A DNA stretch of 64,000 bases from Candidatus Kapaibacterium sp. (GTDB lineage Bacteria; Bacteroidota; Ignavibacteria; Kapaibacteriales; UBA2268). Location: positions 1 through 64,000 of the forward strand of contig CALBDO010000013.1 in assembly GCA_937927515.1 (NCBI GenBank), read 5' to 3'. Positions 27,490-37,143 of this stretch are shown here, piece after piece; position 1 is the stretch's first letter; every line of letters starts with the position of its first letter. The position numbers and the translations under genes are program-made. The notes under the pieces are model-generated. The model worked only from the letters and a program-made list of their open reading frames with translations. It was not told the origin of the DNA and did no database searches.

Positions 27490-30400
27490 ATGAAAAACTA
27501 CTTCGGTGTTTGCATTGGTGCATCAACTGTTACCTTTGTAAGTATCCTTGGGGAGAATGCAGAAAATTGGAGAGTACATAAAGTTTGGTCTTTCAATCAC
27601 AATGGTTTACCAAGAAAGGTCTTCTCGGAAAAACTTAAAACTTTAAATCCCGAAAAATTTCCTACTGTAGTCACTGGTAGAAAAATTCGCGACTTTGTCA
27701 ATCTGCCGAATATCTCGGAAGCAGAAGCAGTTGAAGTTGCGTTCCAGACGCTTTATCCCCGGAAAAAAGAATTTAAAGCAATTGCCTCATTAGGCAGCGA
27801 AACATTTATAGTTTACGTTCTCGATAACACCGGCTATATCGTGGATGTCATTACGAGAAATCAATGTGCCTCGGGCACAGGTGAATTCTTTCTTCAACAA
27901 CTTAAAAGGATGAATATTGATTTGAGCGACTTGACCAGGTTTCAAAACAATGTTGTTCCCTTCAAAGTCTCTGGTAGATGCTCTGTCTTTTGTAAATCCG
28001 ATTGTACACACGCACTAAACAAAGGAGTTCCAAGGGAAGAAGTGCTTGCTGGTCTTGCATCGATGATGGCAAACAAAGTAGAGGAGCTTCTCAACAAAGT
28101 TGAAAAAGGTAAAGTATTGATAATTGGCGGAGTAACGCAAAATCAGCTTGTGATGAGATATTTAATGAAATCAGATTACGAAATTGTAATTCCGAAGGAA
28201 GCTACCTATTTCGAAGCACTCGGTGCAGCAATTTATTGCTTTAAAAATAAGATTGAATATGATATTGATTTCGTTAATCTTTTTAAATCTGGGCATAGCT
28301 CATTTATTTTTCACAAACCATTAAAAGAGTTCGCGCATTTAGTCGAATTCAAAAGTTTCGAAAATGGCATTGCACGTGATGGAGATGTTTGTATAGTTGG
28401 GCTCGATGTTGGTTCGACAACTACAAAGGGTATCCTTTTGCGTGTAGACGATTGCAAAATCCTTGCCTATTCGTATCTGTATACCCTTGGGCAACCGATA
28501 GTTGCAGCAAGGAAAGTGTATTCTGAACTAGCTAAGCAAATTGGTAGCACCAAAATCAAGATAATTGGGTTGGGTACTACTGGCTCTGGTCGACAAGTCA
28601 CTGGACTTCATGCTTTGACGAAGGGAGTTTTTAATGAAATCATAGCACATGCTACTGCGGCGGTTTATTTCGACCCGAATGTCGATACTATTTTTGAAAT
28701 TGGCGGACAGGATGCAAAATACACTTTTCTTGTCAATCGTGTTCCCGCCGACTACGCAATGAACGAGGCATGCTCGGCTGGTACAGGTTCCTTTATAGAA
28801 GAATCTGCCTACGAGTCCTTAGGACTGCGTACAGAAGAGATTGAGGCGATTGCTTTTCAATCTCAAAACCCACCAAATTTCAGTGACCAGTGTGCTGCTT
28901 TCATTAGCTCCGACATCAAGACTGCACAAAACGAAAACATACCTCGCGAAGATATTGTTGCTGGGCTTGTTTACTCGGTTTGCTTAAACTACATCAATAG
29001 AGTAAAAGGCAACCGTCAAGTCGGTAATGTAATCTTTATGCAAGGAGGAGTTTGCTACAACAAAGCTATTCCAATTGCGATGGCTGGTCTACTTGGGAAA
29101 AAAATTATAGTCCCTCCAGAGCCAGGCTTGATGGGCGCTTTTGGGGTTGCATTACAAGTCAAAGAAAAAATTGAACTTGGGTTGCTCGAGCCTCAAGAAT
29201 TCTCTTTGAATGAACTTGCAAGTAGAGAGGTTTCTTACAAAGAACCTTTCATCTGTGTTGGTGGCAAGGAAAAATGTGACATTCGATGTCAGATTAACCG
29301 GATTGTTGTCAACGGTAAAACTTATCCCTTCGGTGGTGCTTGCAATAAATTTTACAACCTTTTGTACAACAAGAATTACGATATTGAGGAGTATGATTTT
29401 GTTGGTAAAAGGAACAAATTACTTTTTGAAATGTCAAATCAAGAATCTATCGAAAACTGTTCTGGAACAATCGGAATAAATCTATCTTTCCATTCATACA
29501 CAATATTGCCATTTCTTACAACATTTTTTAATGAAGTTGGTTTTAAAGTACTTCTACCAGATTATCCAGACCCCAGAGGCTTCGAGCGTGAACACACAAG
29601 TTTTTGCTTTCCAGCTCAGATAACTCTTTGTATGTTTCAAAATTTATTAGACAAGAATCCAGATTACATTTTCTTACCAGAGATTTTCGAGATGTGGGTC
29701 GGCGAGGAAGAACCACAAAGATTGGATTTCAACAGTAGTTGTGTCTTTGTTTCTGGTGAACCATTTTATTTGAAACAAGCTTTCAAGGAATACGATTTGC
29801 AAAACAAAGTTATAACTAAATATTTGAACTTTGCAAACGGATTTGAAAAAGAGGAACAAAAATTTGTCGAAATTGCAGAAAAATTAAATGTCGATAGCAG
29901 GAGGGCCCGGAACGCTTTTGCTAAAGCTGTCCAACAACAAATGAAATTTTTCAAAAAGATAGAAGAAGAGGGTAGGAAATTTTTTGAATTTTTAAGCTCT
30001 CATCCAGATAAGTTTGCAGTGGTCTTAGTTGGTAGGCCTTACAATTCTTTTACTCCTCATACCAACAAAGGTATACCACAGAAATTTGCAAGTCGTGGCG
30101 TTTACATCATACCTTTTGAATTTCTTCCCTATAGAGATTATTCATTGGAAGAGAGTCAATACTGGGAGGCTGGTAAAAAGATTTTAAAGGTTGCAAAGGT
30201 CATCAGTGAAAATGAACAATTGTTTCCAGTTTACATTACAAATTTCTCCTGTGGCCCAGATTCTATGTTGATACCCCAGTTTCGTAAAATTATCGGTACA
30301 AAGCCTTCTCTTACGCTTGAATTGGACCAACATACAGCAGATGCTGGAATAAACACAAGAATTGATGCTTTTTTAGACATTTTAGAGAATTTCCGAGCTG

Positions 30401-31809
30401 TAAAGAAACAGATTAAAACTAAATCAAACGGCTTCCGAATAGCAGAGATTCAATTCGACGGGGAGAAATCTTATTTTATTTGTTCTGATGGAAAAAAACT
30501 TCCTCTTAAAAGCAAAGAAGTCGATGTTCTTATCCCATCTATGGGGGACCTTGCTGCACCTCTTTTTGCTGCAACACTTCGTAGTATCGGTTTCAATGCA
30601 AAACCAATGCCAGAAAGTAATCCCGAAATACTTCGGCTTGCTCGAAGTGTTGCAACTGGAAAGGAGTGCTTACCCTTGCTTCTCCTTGTTGGACATCTTT
30701 TAAACTATATAGAAAATATCTGGGACCATAAGCAGAAAATCGCATACTTTATTGTGCAGGGTGCTGGAAATTGTCGTCTAGGTCAATATCCTGTATTTAT
30801 AAGAAATTTGATTCGGGAAAAGCAGATTCCAGATGTTGCAACTTTAGTTCTAATGAATGAAGACGGCTTTGCTGGATTGGGAAGCGATTTTGCCTTGCGT
30901 GGCATTCAAGCCATTATTGCAAGCGATGTTCTCGACGATATCAGAAGTGCAATTTTGGCAAATGCAGTAGACCCAGACAAAGGAATTGAAATTTTTAATC
31001 AAGAGTATTCAAAATTGTTATATGTATTCGAACATCAACCAAAGCAAATATACAAGGCTTTGAAAAACTTCGCTTTAATTTTGAAACGCTCTATACCTTC
31101 GAAAATTCCTATTGAAAAATCAAAATACATTGCTTTAGTCGGCGAAATATACGTTCGACGAGACCATTTTGCACATCGATATCTCAACAAATACTTTGCT
31201 TCGAAGGGTTTTGTATTGAAAGATGCATATATCAGCGAGTGGATATTTTATGTTGATTATTTACTTAAACAAAAGCTATTGGAACCAGATACAGACTGGA
31301 GAAAGAAATTAGAGCGTTGGACACGTGTACTATTCATGCGGATTGCAGAACATAAAATCAAAAAGGCTCTTTCTCTTTCAGGCTATTACAAATATTCCAA
31401 GACTTTGATTGAACCGATTTTAAATCATAGCAAGCACTTGATACCTCTCGAGTATAAAGGCGAACCTGGACTTACTTTGGGAATCGCATTGAAAGATATA
31501 TTAGAAAAATATTGTGGTGTAATTAACGTAGGACCTTTTGGATGTATGCCCACTCGCTTAGCCGAAGCCGTAAGTGTTCCCGAAATGAGAGTATCAAATA
31601 AAATAATTGCACGTAAATTGAATAATCCAAAATTTGAGCTCCCTAAATTTGTGAATAGGGAAATGACACTTCCATTCCTAACACTTGAAACAGATGGTAA
31701 TCCATACCCCCAAGTGGTGGAAGCAAAGTTGGAGTCCTTTGTTCTAAAGGTTGAAAGAATTGCAAATTTGATGGATAAACTTAAAATCAATGGTAAAATG
31801 AAGGATTAG
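27490..31809 (+). CDS. Acyl-CoA dehydratase activase-type fusion (BadF/BadG + DUF2229 + HgdB-like)
   Basis: This 1439-residue protein combines two ASKHA-type ATPase domains of the 2-hydroxyacyl-CoA dehydratase activase family: residues ~1-260 (ASGTGEFF, CSVFCKSDC) and ~299-560 (VGLDVGSTTTKGILL, IGGQDAKYTFL, ACSAGTGSF, SDQCAAFISSD). The cysteines around the second ATPase match positions that hold the [4Fe-4S] cluster in activases. A DUF2229-like region follows (~658-870) and then an HgdB/FldB-like region at ~1000-1430 with cysteines in GKECLPLLLL and FGCMPTRLAE. Such proteins couple ATP hydrolysis to very low-potential electron transfer. Known activases are short; here the partner seems fused. 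The substrate is unknown. Confidence 0.85.
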   Translation: MKNYFGVCIGASTVTFVSILGENAENWRVHKVWSFNHNGLPRKVFSEKLKTLNPEKFPTVVTGRKIRDFVNLPNISEAEAVEVAFQTLYPRKKEFKAIASLGSETFIVYVLDNTGYIVDVITRNQCASGTGEFFLQQLKRMNIDLSDLTRFQNNVVPFKVSGRCSVFCKSDCTHALNKGVPREEVLAGLASMMANKVEELLNKVEKGKVLIIGGVTQNQLVMRYLMKSDYEIVIPKEATYFEALGAAIYCFKNKIEYDIDFVNLFKSGHSSFIFHKPLKEFAHLVEFKSFENGIARDGDVCIVGLDVGSTTTKGILLRVDDCKILAYSYLYTLGQPIVAARKVYSELAKQIGSTKIKIIGLGTTGSGRQVTGLHALTKGVFNEIIAHATAAVYFDPNVDTIFEIGGQDAKYTFLVNRVPADYAMNEACSAGTGSFIEESAYESLGLRTEEIEAIAFQSQNPPNFSDQCAAFISSDIKTAQNENIPREDIVAGLVYSVCLNYINRVKGNRQVGNVIFMQGGVCYNKAIPIAMAGLLGKKIIVPPEPGLMGAFGVALQVKEKIELGLLEPQEFSLNELASREVSYKEPFICVGGKEKCDIRCQINRIVVNGKTYPFGGACNKFYNLLYNKNYDIEEYDFVGKRNKLLFEMSNQESIENCSGTIGINLSFHSYTILPFLTTFFNEVGFKVLLPDYPDPRGFEREHTSFCFPAQITLCMFQNLLDKNPDYIFLPEIFEMWVGEEEPQRLDFNSSCVFVSGEPFYLKQAFKEYDLQNKVITKYLNFANGFEKEEQKFVEIAEKLNVDSRRARNAFAKAVQQQMKFFKKIEEEGRKFFEFLSSHPDKFAVVLVGRPYNSFTPHTNKGIPQKFASRGVYIIPFEFLPYRDYSLEESQYWEAGKKILKVAKVISENEQLFPVYITNFSCGPDSMLIPQFRKIIGTKPSLTLELDQHTADAGINTRIDAFLDILENFRAVKKQIKTKSNGFRIAEIQFDGEKSYFICSDGKKLPLKSKEVDVLIPSMGDLAAPLFAATLRSIGFNAKPMPESNPEILRLARSVATGKECLPLLLLVGHLLNYIENIWDHKQKIAYFIVQGAGNCRLGQYPVFIRNLIREKQIPDVATLVLMNEDGFAGLGSDFALRGIQAIIASDVLDDIRSAILANAVDPDKGIEIFNQEYSKLLYVFEHQPKQIYKALKNFALILKRSIPSKIPIEKSKYIALVGEIYVRRDHFAHRYLNKYFASKGFVLKDAYISEWIFYVDYLLKQKLLEPDTDWRKKLERWTRVLFMRIAEHKIKKALSLSGYYKYSKTLIEPILNHSKHLIPLEYKGEPGLTLGIALKDILEKYCGVINVGPFGCMPTRLAEAVSVPEMRVSNKIIARKLNNPKFELPKFVNREMTLPFLTLETDGNPYPQVVEAKLESFVLKVERIANLMDKLKINGKMKD

Positions 31810-31811
31810 TT

Positions 31812-32804
31812 ATGGCTATTACTTATAAGCAGGCAGGTGTGGATATCGAAGCTGGAGAGATTACAGTCGAACGTATCAAATCAATTGTTCAATCCACATA
31901 TAACGAGCGTGTACTCTCTGATATTGGACTGTTCGGTGGCTTTTTTGATGCGAAATTTTCTGAGTACGACCATCCGGTGCTTGTTTCAAGCACTGATGGT
32001 GTTGGTACTAAGCTGAAAATTGCTTTTATGATGAACAAACACAATACCATCGGACAGTGTCTTGTGAATCATTGTGTCAACGATATTTTGACAGCTGGTG
32101 CTAAACCCCTTTTTTTTCTCGATTATTTTGCTACTGGAAAGTTGGATGTAGAGGTGGCTTATCAAGTGGTAAGTGGGCTAGCAATTGCGTGTAAAGAAAA
32201 CGACTGTGCTTTGATTGGCGGAGAGACTGCAGAAATGCCCTCTTTTTACTCAGATGGAGAATATGATATCTCTGGGACAATTGTTGGTGTCGTTGATAAA
32301 TCCAAAATTATTAATGGCTCCAAAATCACAAAGGGGAATGTTCTAATCGGTCTTGCTTCTAATGGATTGCATACCAATGGCTATTCATTGGCTCGAAGCG
32401 TTTTGCTAAAGCATTTCAGTGTCGAACAATATGTCCCAGAACTTGGTATTATTTTAGGCGAGGAATTGCTAAAGGTCCATCGTTCCTATTTTCGAGTTGT
32501 TTATCCATTGTTAGTGGAGGGTCTTATTCTTGGAATTTCACATATAACGGGTGGTGGCATACTTGGAAACACTAAAAGAATATTGCCTAAAGGATTGGAA
32601 TTGAAGATTGATTGGTACTCGTGGGAGATGCCACCAATTTTTAAATTAATACAAAAATTGGGTGAAATCTCGGACGAAGAAATGAGAAACGTGTTTAATC
32701 TTGGAATAGGATTGGTGCTAATTGTTTCAAAAGAAGATGTTAATTCAATTTTGGACCGCTTAAAAGATAAAGAACGATGTTATATTATTGGAGAAGTGGT
32801 TTAG
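31812..32804 (+). CDS. purM: Phosphoribosylformylglycinamidine cyclo-ligase
   Basis: PurM closes the imidazole ring in purine synthesis (formylglycinamidine ribonucleotide to aminoimidazole ribonucleotide, ATP-dependent). The 330-residue length is normal. Signatures are SSTDGVGTKLKIA, VNHCVNDILTAGAKPLFFLDYF, GGETAEMPSFY and SHITGGGILGN, in family order. It begins 2 bases after the activase fusion (with AAGGA before the ATG) and is therefore translated from the same transcript, although the functions are unrelated. Its 3' end overlaps the convergent metallopeptidase gene by 4 bases. Confidence 0.96.
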   Translation: MAITYKQAGVDIEAGEITVERIKSIVQSTYNERVLSDIGLFGGFFDAKFSEYDHPVLVSSTDGVGTKLKIAFMMNKHNTIGQCLVNHCVNDILTAGAKPLFFLDYFATGKLDVEVAYQVVSGLAIACKENDCALIGGETAEMPSFYSDGEYDISGTIVGVVDKSKIINGSKITKGNVLIGLASNGLHTNGYSLARSVLLKHFSVEQYVPELGIILGEELLKVHRSYFRVVYPLLVEGLILGISHITGGGILGNTKRILPKGLELKIDWYSWEMPPIFKLIQKLGEISDEEMRNVFNLGIGLVLIVSKEDVNSILDRLKDKERCYIIGEVV

Positions 32805-33499
32805 TTTGTTTTTTGTAACGACTTCAATGCCTTGTAGAGTAGGAAGATAGCAATTGCAATAATCAAAATTGCCCAGAACCAATTTGGTAGATATAAATTT
32901 CGAGCAACGTTTTCTGTATCAGAGTACAGTGAGGATTGATTTGTGCTACCATACGAGGAAAATAAATATCCTAAGCTAAAATAAACACTCATAAATGCCT
33001 GTATACCCACAACTTGTGAAATGTAGAATTGCAATGATTTATTACTTGATATTGAAATCAGAAAAATAATGATTGACATTATCAACAAGAATATAAAACC
33101 AAATGTCGACCTAACCCAAATCAAATCACTAATGAAAATTGCTAAACTTAATAAAAATAAAATCAATCGATTTAAGTTTAAGTTTTTTGATGAAACAAGG
33201 AATACATAACCTATTATTGGGGGGAAAAGAGGACCACTCAATGACACCAGTGCTGAACCGATGTTGCCAAGTGAGTTCGAAGAAGAAACATAAGCTACTC
33301 CATTCCCATCTGGAAATATTTGCAGATAAAAAAACTTTCCACCTAAAAGTAATGAACTTAGACCGTGTCCCATTTCATGGAACCAAGTACTAAGAATGAT
33401 AAAAGGGTAGAGTACAATTCTTAATGGTTGGATTTGAAATATAATAAAGTTTAGTGCCAACAGGCAAATGGAAATTAACGTTGGAGTTTTTATTTTCAT
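32801..33499 (-). CDS. M50B-like membrane metallopeptidase
   Basis: This 232-residue protein has several membrane helices and an HExxH zinc motif within the first third (WFHEMGHGLSSLL, H41-E42-x-x-H45). The conserved Asp normally supplying the third ligand may be in the later helices, but I cannot point to it with confidence. Family members cut substrates within or next to the membrane; the size and topology resemble the peptidase M50B-like family. It overlaps the recN stop by 4 bases (ATGA), so translation is probably coupled. Confidence 0.75.
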   Translation of the reverse strand: MKIKTPTLISICLLALNFIIFQIQPLRIVLYPFIILSTWFHEMGHGLSSLLLGGKFFYLQIFPDGNGVAYVSSSNSLGNIGSALVSLSGPLFPPIIGYVFLVSSKNLNLNRLILFLLSLAIFISDLIWVRSTFGFIFLLIMSIIIFLISISSNKSLQFYISQVVGIQAFMSVYFSLGYLFSSYGSTNQSSLYSDTENVARNLYLPNWFWAILIIAIAIFLLYKALKSLQKTN

Positions 33500-35220
33500 A
33501 ACTCACCATAATTAATTTCGGAAATGAGTTTTTTCGCATTTTCAATTGCATACTGTGAAATTATTTCTCCACTTAAAAGTTTTGCAATTTCATAAACTTT
33601 TTCTTCTTCTGTAAGACTTTTAGCTGTGATTTTCACTGAATTTTGATTCTCGATTTTTTCGACCAGTATAGTGTTGTCGCCGGCAGAAGCTATCTGCGGT
33701 AGATGTGTTATAGCGATTACTTGGTGATTAGCAGAGATTTGTTTCATCAATTGTGCTGTCATCGACGCAATTTTACCACTTATCCCCACGTCAATTTCAT
33801 CAAAAATCATCGTGGGGAATTTTTGATGTTTGGCAGAGAGGCTTTTCAATGCAAGCATTATTCTGGAAATTTCACCTCCCGAGGCGATGCTACCAAGAGG
33901 CATTGGTTTTGCGTTTGGATTTGTAGCAATTTGAAATTCTATCTTATCTATTCCATTTTGCAGAAGTTTTATATTTTCTCCATCTAAATTGATACTCAAA
34001 TTGTGTATATCTTCGCTTTGAATATTCTCTCGTTTGAAATCAACTTTGAATGTCACATTTTTCATACCGAGTTTTCCAAGTATTTCTGGAACTTTGGATT
34101 CCAAAAGTCTAGCGCCTTTTGTCCTATTTTGGGAAATTTTAAGCCCAATCTCTTTTATTTTTTCTTTTAATGAAAAGATTCTTTCTTTTGTTTTTTTAAT
34201 ACTATCGTCGAGTGAGTATGTGGATAGAAGTAAACTTTGCATCCGCTCTTTTTCTGCGAAAATATTCTCAAAGGTTAAATACTTTTTCTCCAGATACTTG
34301 AGCTCGGAAAGCCTTGTTCTAAGATTGTCCAAGTAATTAGGTTCAAATTCCGCATCCAAAACTAATTTTTGAATTTCTTTGGACATTTCAGAAATTATTT
34401 CGACGATATTTTCGAGTTGTTTGATAATCTCCGCTAGCGATGGATATAATTTTAAAAGGGATGTTAATTTTTTTGCTGCGTACGAGGTTTTGTCCAAAAC
34501 TGAATTTTCCGCTTGATACAGGCTTGCATAAACTTCGTTTAGTGTGGAGTTGATAATCTCCAGGTTCTCAAGTTTTTTCAACTCTTCCTCTATTTGCCGC
34601 AGTTCGTCTGGTTTCGGGTCGATACGAAGTATTTCTTGCAAATCATAGTTAATCCTGTCGATTTCTTTATTAATTCGTTGGAGTTCAATTTCTTGTTGAA
34701 GTAAGTCATTTATTGAATTCTCCAAGTTGCGACGTAGAGTTTGATAAATTTCAACAAATTTAGCGTTATCGGAGATATTATCGAGAAATTCCAATTGAAA
34801 TTTTGACGATAGAAGTTGTTGATGAGAGTGTTGTCCATGGAAATCAACTAGAAATTCGCCGATATCTTTAATCACATTAAGTGGATATGGAGTATCGTTC
34901 AAGAAGCACCTCGAGGTTCCTTTTGATGTAATTTCTCTTCTGAGTGTGAAATTTCCTTCGATAAAATTTTCTTCGTCGTTCAGTATTGAATTTATAACAC
35001 TCGAACTTTCCACAGAAAAAGTAGCCTCGACAATGGCTTTTTGTTCGCCACTTTTGATGAGTTCAGCAGATGTCCGCTCGCCGAGGGTTGTCATAAGAGC
35101 ATCGATAATAATAGATTTGCCAGCGCCAGTTTCGCCAATTACAATATTTAACTTAGGTTGAAACTCAATGTAGATTTCGTCAATAAGAGCAAAGTTTTTG
35201 ATATATAAACTATGCAGCAT
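33496..35220 (-). CDS. recN: DNA repair protein RecN
   Basis: RecN is an SMC-like ATPase that acts early in double-strand-break repair. The 574-residue length is typical. The N-terminus LHSLYIKNFALIDEIYIEF is followed by the Walker A loop GETGAGKSIIIDAL, then FHGQHSHQQLL (Q-loop region). Long coiled-coil stretches rich in Leu, Glu and Lys come next, and then the C-terminal ABC signature ASGGEISRIMLALK, Walker B PTMIFDEIDVGISG and the histidine switch VIAITHLPQIAS. It is the first gene of a two-gene unit with the metallopeptidase. Confidence 0.96.
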   Translation of the reverse strand: MLHSLYIKNFALIDEIYIEFQPKLNIVIGETGAGKSIIIDALMTTLGERTSAELIKSGEQKAIVEATFSVESSSVINSILNDEENFIEGNFTLRREITSKGTSRCFLNDTPYPLNVIKDIGEFLVDFHGQHSHQQLLSSKFQLEFLDNISDNAKFVEIYQTLRRNLENSINDLLQQEIELQRINKEIDRINYDLQEILRIDPKPDELRQIEEELKKLENLEIINSTLNEVYASLYQAENSVLDKTSYAAKKLTSLLKLYPSLAEIIKQLENIVEIISEMSKEIQKLVLDAEFEPNYLDNLRTRLSELKYLEKKYLTFENIFAEKERMQSLLLSTYSLDDSIKKTKERIFSLKEKIKEIGLKISQNRTKGARLLESKVPEILGKLGMKNVTFKVDFKRENIQSEDIHNLSINLDGENIKLLQNGIDKIEFQIATNPNAKPMPLGSIASGGEISRIMLALKSLSAKHQKFPTMIFDEIDVGISGKIASMTAQLMKQISANHQVIAITHLPQIASAGDNTILVEKIENQNSVKITAKSLTEEEKVYEIAKLLSGEIISQYAIENAKKLISEINYGEL

Positions 35221-35262
35221 TAAGTAATTTAAAAATTACATAACTTGCAAATTTAATAAAAA

Positions 35263-35270
35263 TAACTTTG
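35263..35270 (+). promoter_or_regulatory. Candidate -7 element TAACTTTG abutting the cheR-type start
   Basis: TAACTTTG fits TAnnTTTG and ends only 2 bases before the ATG at 35273, leaving no room for a ribosome site. If this is the promoter, the message would be leaderless or nearly so. Confidence 0.35.
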
Positions 35271-35272
35271 AT

Positions 35273-35872
35273 ATGGCTTTTTCCTTTTTCTTTCGAGATA
35301 TCTTTATTTTAGAAAGGCTTGCAGATATCATTTCCGAGAAAGCAAAAGAATTAAAAGTAATAAAAATTTGGGATGCGGGATGTGCCCTGGGGCAGGAACC
35401 CTACTCTTTTGCCATTTTACTTGCCGAAAAGGTGGGTTATTTTACATTTAAAAAAGTTGTGATATATGCTACAGATGTCGACGAGACGGGAGAGTTTGGA
35501 AAAACTATAACCAATGGAATTTACCCATTTCAAGACATTTCGAGAATTCCGATTGAAATTCGTGATAAATTTTTTAGACAGATAAGCGAGGATAGATTTC
35601 AGATTATAGACGAAATTCGTAGCCGAGTAAAGTTTCAACGTCACGATTTGCTTAGTTTGCTTCCTGTAGACACAGGCTTTATTGCAGTAATTTGCAAAAA
35701 TGTTCTATTGCATTTTTCACAATCCGATAGAGTTAAAGTTTTGGAAATGTTTTATGATGCGTTGAAAATTGGTGGTTTTTTGACTGTTGAGCAAACCCAA
35801 AAGATACCAGATGAATTAGTGAACAAGTTCATTCAAATCTTTAGTGATGTTTCAATTTATCAGAAGGTTTAG
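35273..35872 (+). CDS. CheR-type S-adenosylmethionine methyltransferase
   Basis: The 199-residue protein contains the SAM-binding core of chemotaxis-type methyltransferases: IWDAGCALGQEPYSFAILL (family motif GC..G.EPYS), YATDVDE, VKFQRHDLL and VICKNVLLHFS. The N-terminal helical domain that CheR uses to recognise chemoreceptors is missing or reduced. No other chemotaxis gene lies in the window, so its target is unknown. It abuts the MBL hydrolase gene with no gap and is probably co-transcribed with it. The ATG lies almost on top of a TAnnTTTG element. Confidence 0.8.
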   Translation: MAFSFFFRDIFILERLADIISEKAKELKVIKIWDAGCALGQEPYSFAILLAEKVGYFTFKKVVIYATDVDETGEFGKTITNGIYPFQDISRIPIEIRDKFFRQISEDRFQIIDEIRSRVKFQRHDLLSLLPVDTGFIAVICKNVLLHFSQSDRVKVLEMFYDALKIGGFLTVEQTQKIPDELVNKFIQIFSDVSIYQKV

Positions 35873-36472
35873 ATGAGAATATTCACATTGCCTATGCATA
35901 CACATAAATATTCCTCGAATGTTTATCTTATCTTGGGTGATTGGAATAAGCTGGAAGACCAAAATACACTAATTGATGCTGGGGTAGATGACTTTATCAT
36001 AAATCATATTGAACAACTCCCTACTGGTGTTGGTAAAAAAAAGGTCTCGCAAGTAATCATAACTCACGAACATTTTGACCACTTTGCTGGATTGAAATTT
36101 TTAAAGCCAAAGTACAAACCTATTGTTTATGGTAATACCAAAAACGACTTAGTTGATGTACAGGTAACCGATGGAATGAAAGTTGTGGTTGGGGATAGGG
36201 AAGCAATTCTGTATTTCACACCTGGACACTCTCACGATTCCATAAGTGTCTACATTCCAAGCGAAGGCGTAATATTTACTGGTGATTTACCATTAAGCTT
36301 GGGTGGCAAAGGAGACACTTTTACTTTGACTTATTTAAACACATTGAGGAAATTATCTCAATTGGATATTAGAGATATTTACCCAGGGCATGGAAAACCT
36401 ATCTTTGGTAATGGTTTAGAAGTAATAAAAAGAACATTAAATCTTGTAGAAGGTGCAAAAATAATAGAATAA
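35873..36472 (+). CDS. MBL-fold metallohydrolase
   Basis: This 199-residue protein has the metallo-beta-lactamase fold with metal motif ITHEHFDHFAGL, later ligands in TPGHSHDSIS, FTGDLPLS and IYPGHGKPIFG. These are ligands of the glyoxalase II/hydrolase branch. It begins directly after the stop of the methyltransferase gene. The substrate is unknown; glyoxalase II-like thioester hydrolysis is one option. Its 3' end lies 4 bases from the stop of convergent scpB, with no separate terminator. Confidence 0.85.
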   Translation: MRIFTLPMHTHKYSSNVYLILGDWNKLEDQNTLIDAGVDDFIINHIEQLPTGVGKKKVSQVIITHEHFDHFAGLKFLKPKYKPIVYGNTKNDLVDVQVTDGMKVVVGDREAILYFTPGHSHDSISVYIPSEGVIFTGDLPLSLGGKGDTFTLTYLNTLRKLSQLDIRDIYPGHGKPIFGNGLEVIKRTLNLVEGAKIIE

Positions 36473-36476
36473 GTAA

Positions 36477-37142
36477 TCAACCACCCTCGTCTTCAAAATC
36501 AATTTTGAGTGTCAACTCCTCACGTTTGTTTTGAGCTTCGACAAGTGAACGGACTTCGTCTAAATTTGGTAATTCATTTAAGTTATTTATACCAAATATT
36601 TTTAAGAACTCGATTGTTGTTCCATACATGAATGGTCTTCCAATAGTGTCTTTCCTTCCGACGATTTTAATCAAATTTCGCTCAAGCAACGAGTTGACGA
36701 TTTCGTTTGAATTTGTACCACGAATTTCTTCTATCTCTGGTTTAGTTATTGGTTGCTTGTATGCAATAATTGCAAGAGTTTCGAGCATGGCTTTCGAAAA
36801 TCTCTTTTTGTTTTTAAACTGTGGTAAGCTACCAAGAAATTTGCCAAATTCATTTCTTGTAGCAAAAACGTATCCATTTGCTACTGAAATGATTAAATAT
36901 GGTCTGTTTGTAGCCACAAGCTCATGATTTATTTCCTCTATTAGGTGTTTGATGTAGTCGTTGTGTTTATTAGATTCAATACTGGAGTGCGCATCATTCT
37001 TTGAATGGATTTCTGAGAAGTCTATTCTATCGAGTAAATCCAAAATTTCGTAAATTGTAATTGGTTGTTCACTTGCAAAAATTAATGTTTCGAGGATTTG
37101 TTTTTGATATGCCTTGTCCAAACTTAAAAATTTTTCTATCAT
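36477..37142 (-). CDS. scpB: Segregation and condensation protein B
   Basis: ScpB is the winged-helix (kleisin-associated) subunit that works with ScpA and SMC to condense and separate chromosomes. From the ATG at 37142 it is about 221 residues, starting MIEKFLSLDKAYQKQ; the longer frame would overlap scpA. The motif FSKAMLETLAIIAYKQPITK PEIEEIRG and the following LLERNLIKIVGRKD are characteristic of the family. It starts 1 base after the scpA stop codon, so translation is probably coupled. Confidence 0.93.
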   Translation of the reverse strand: MIEKFLSLDKAYQKQILETLIFASEQPITIYEILDLLDRIDFSEIHSKNDAHSSIESNKHNDYIKHLIEEINHELVATNRPYLIISVANGYVFATRNEFGKFLGSLPQFKNKKRFSKAMLETLAIIAYKQPITKPEIEEIRGTNSNEIVNSLLERNLIKIVGRKDTIGRPFMYGTTIEFLKIFGINNLNELPNLDEVRSLVEAQNKREELTLKIDFEDEGG

Positions 37143-37143
37143 C

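Noticed and set aside
36628-36927. 99-codon plus-strand frame inside scpB
   Set aside because: Serine-rich shadow of a conserved gene on the other strand.
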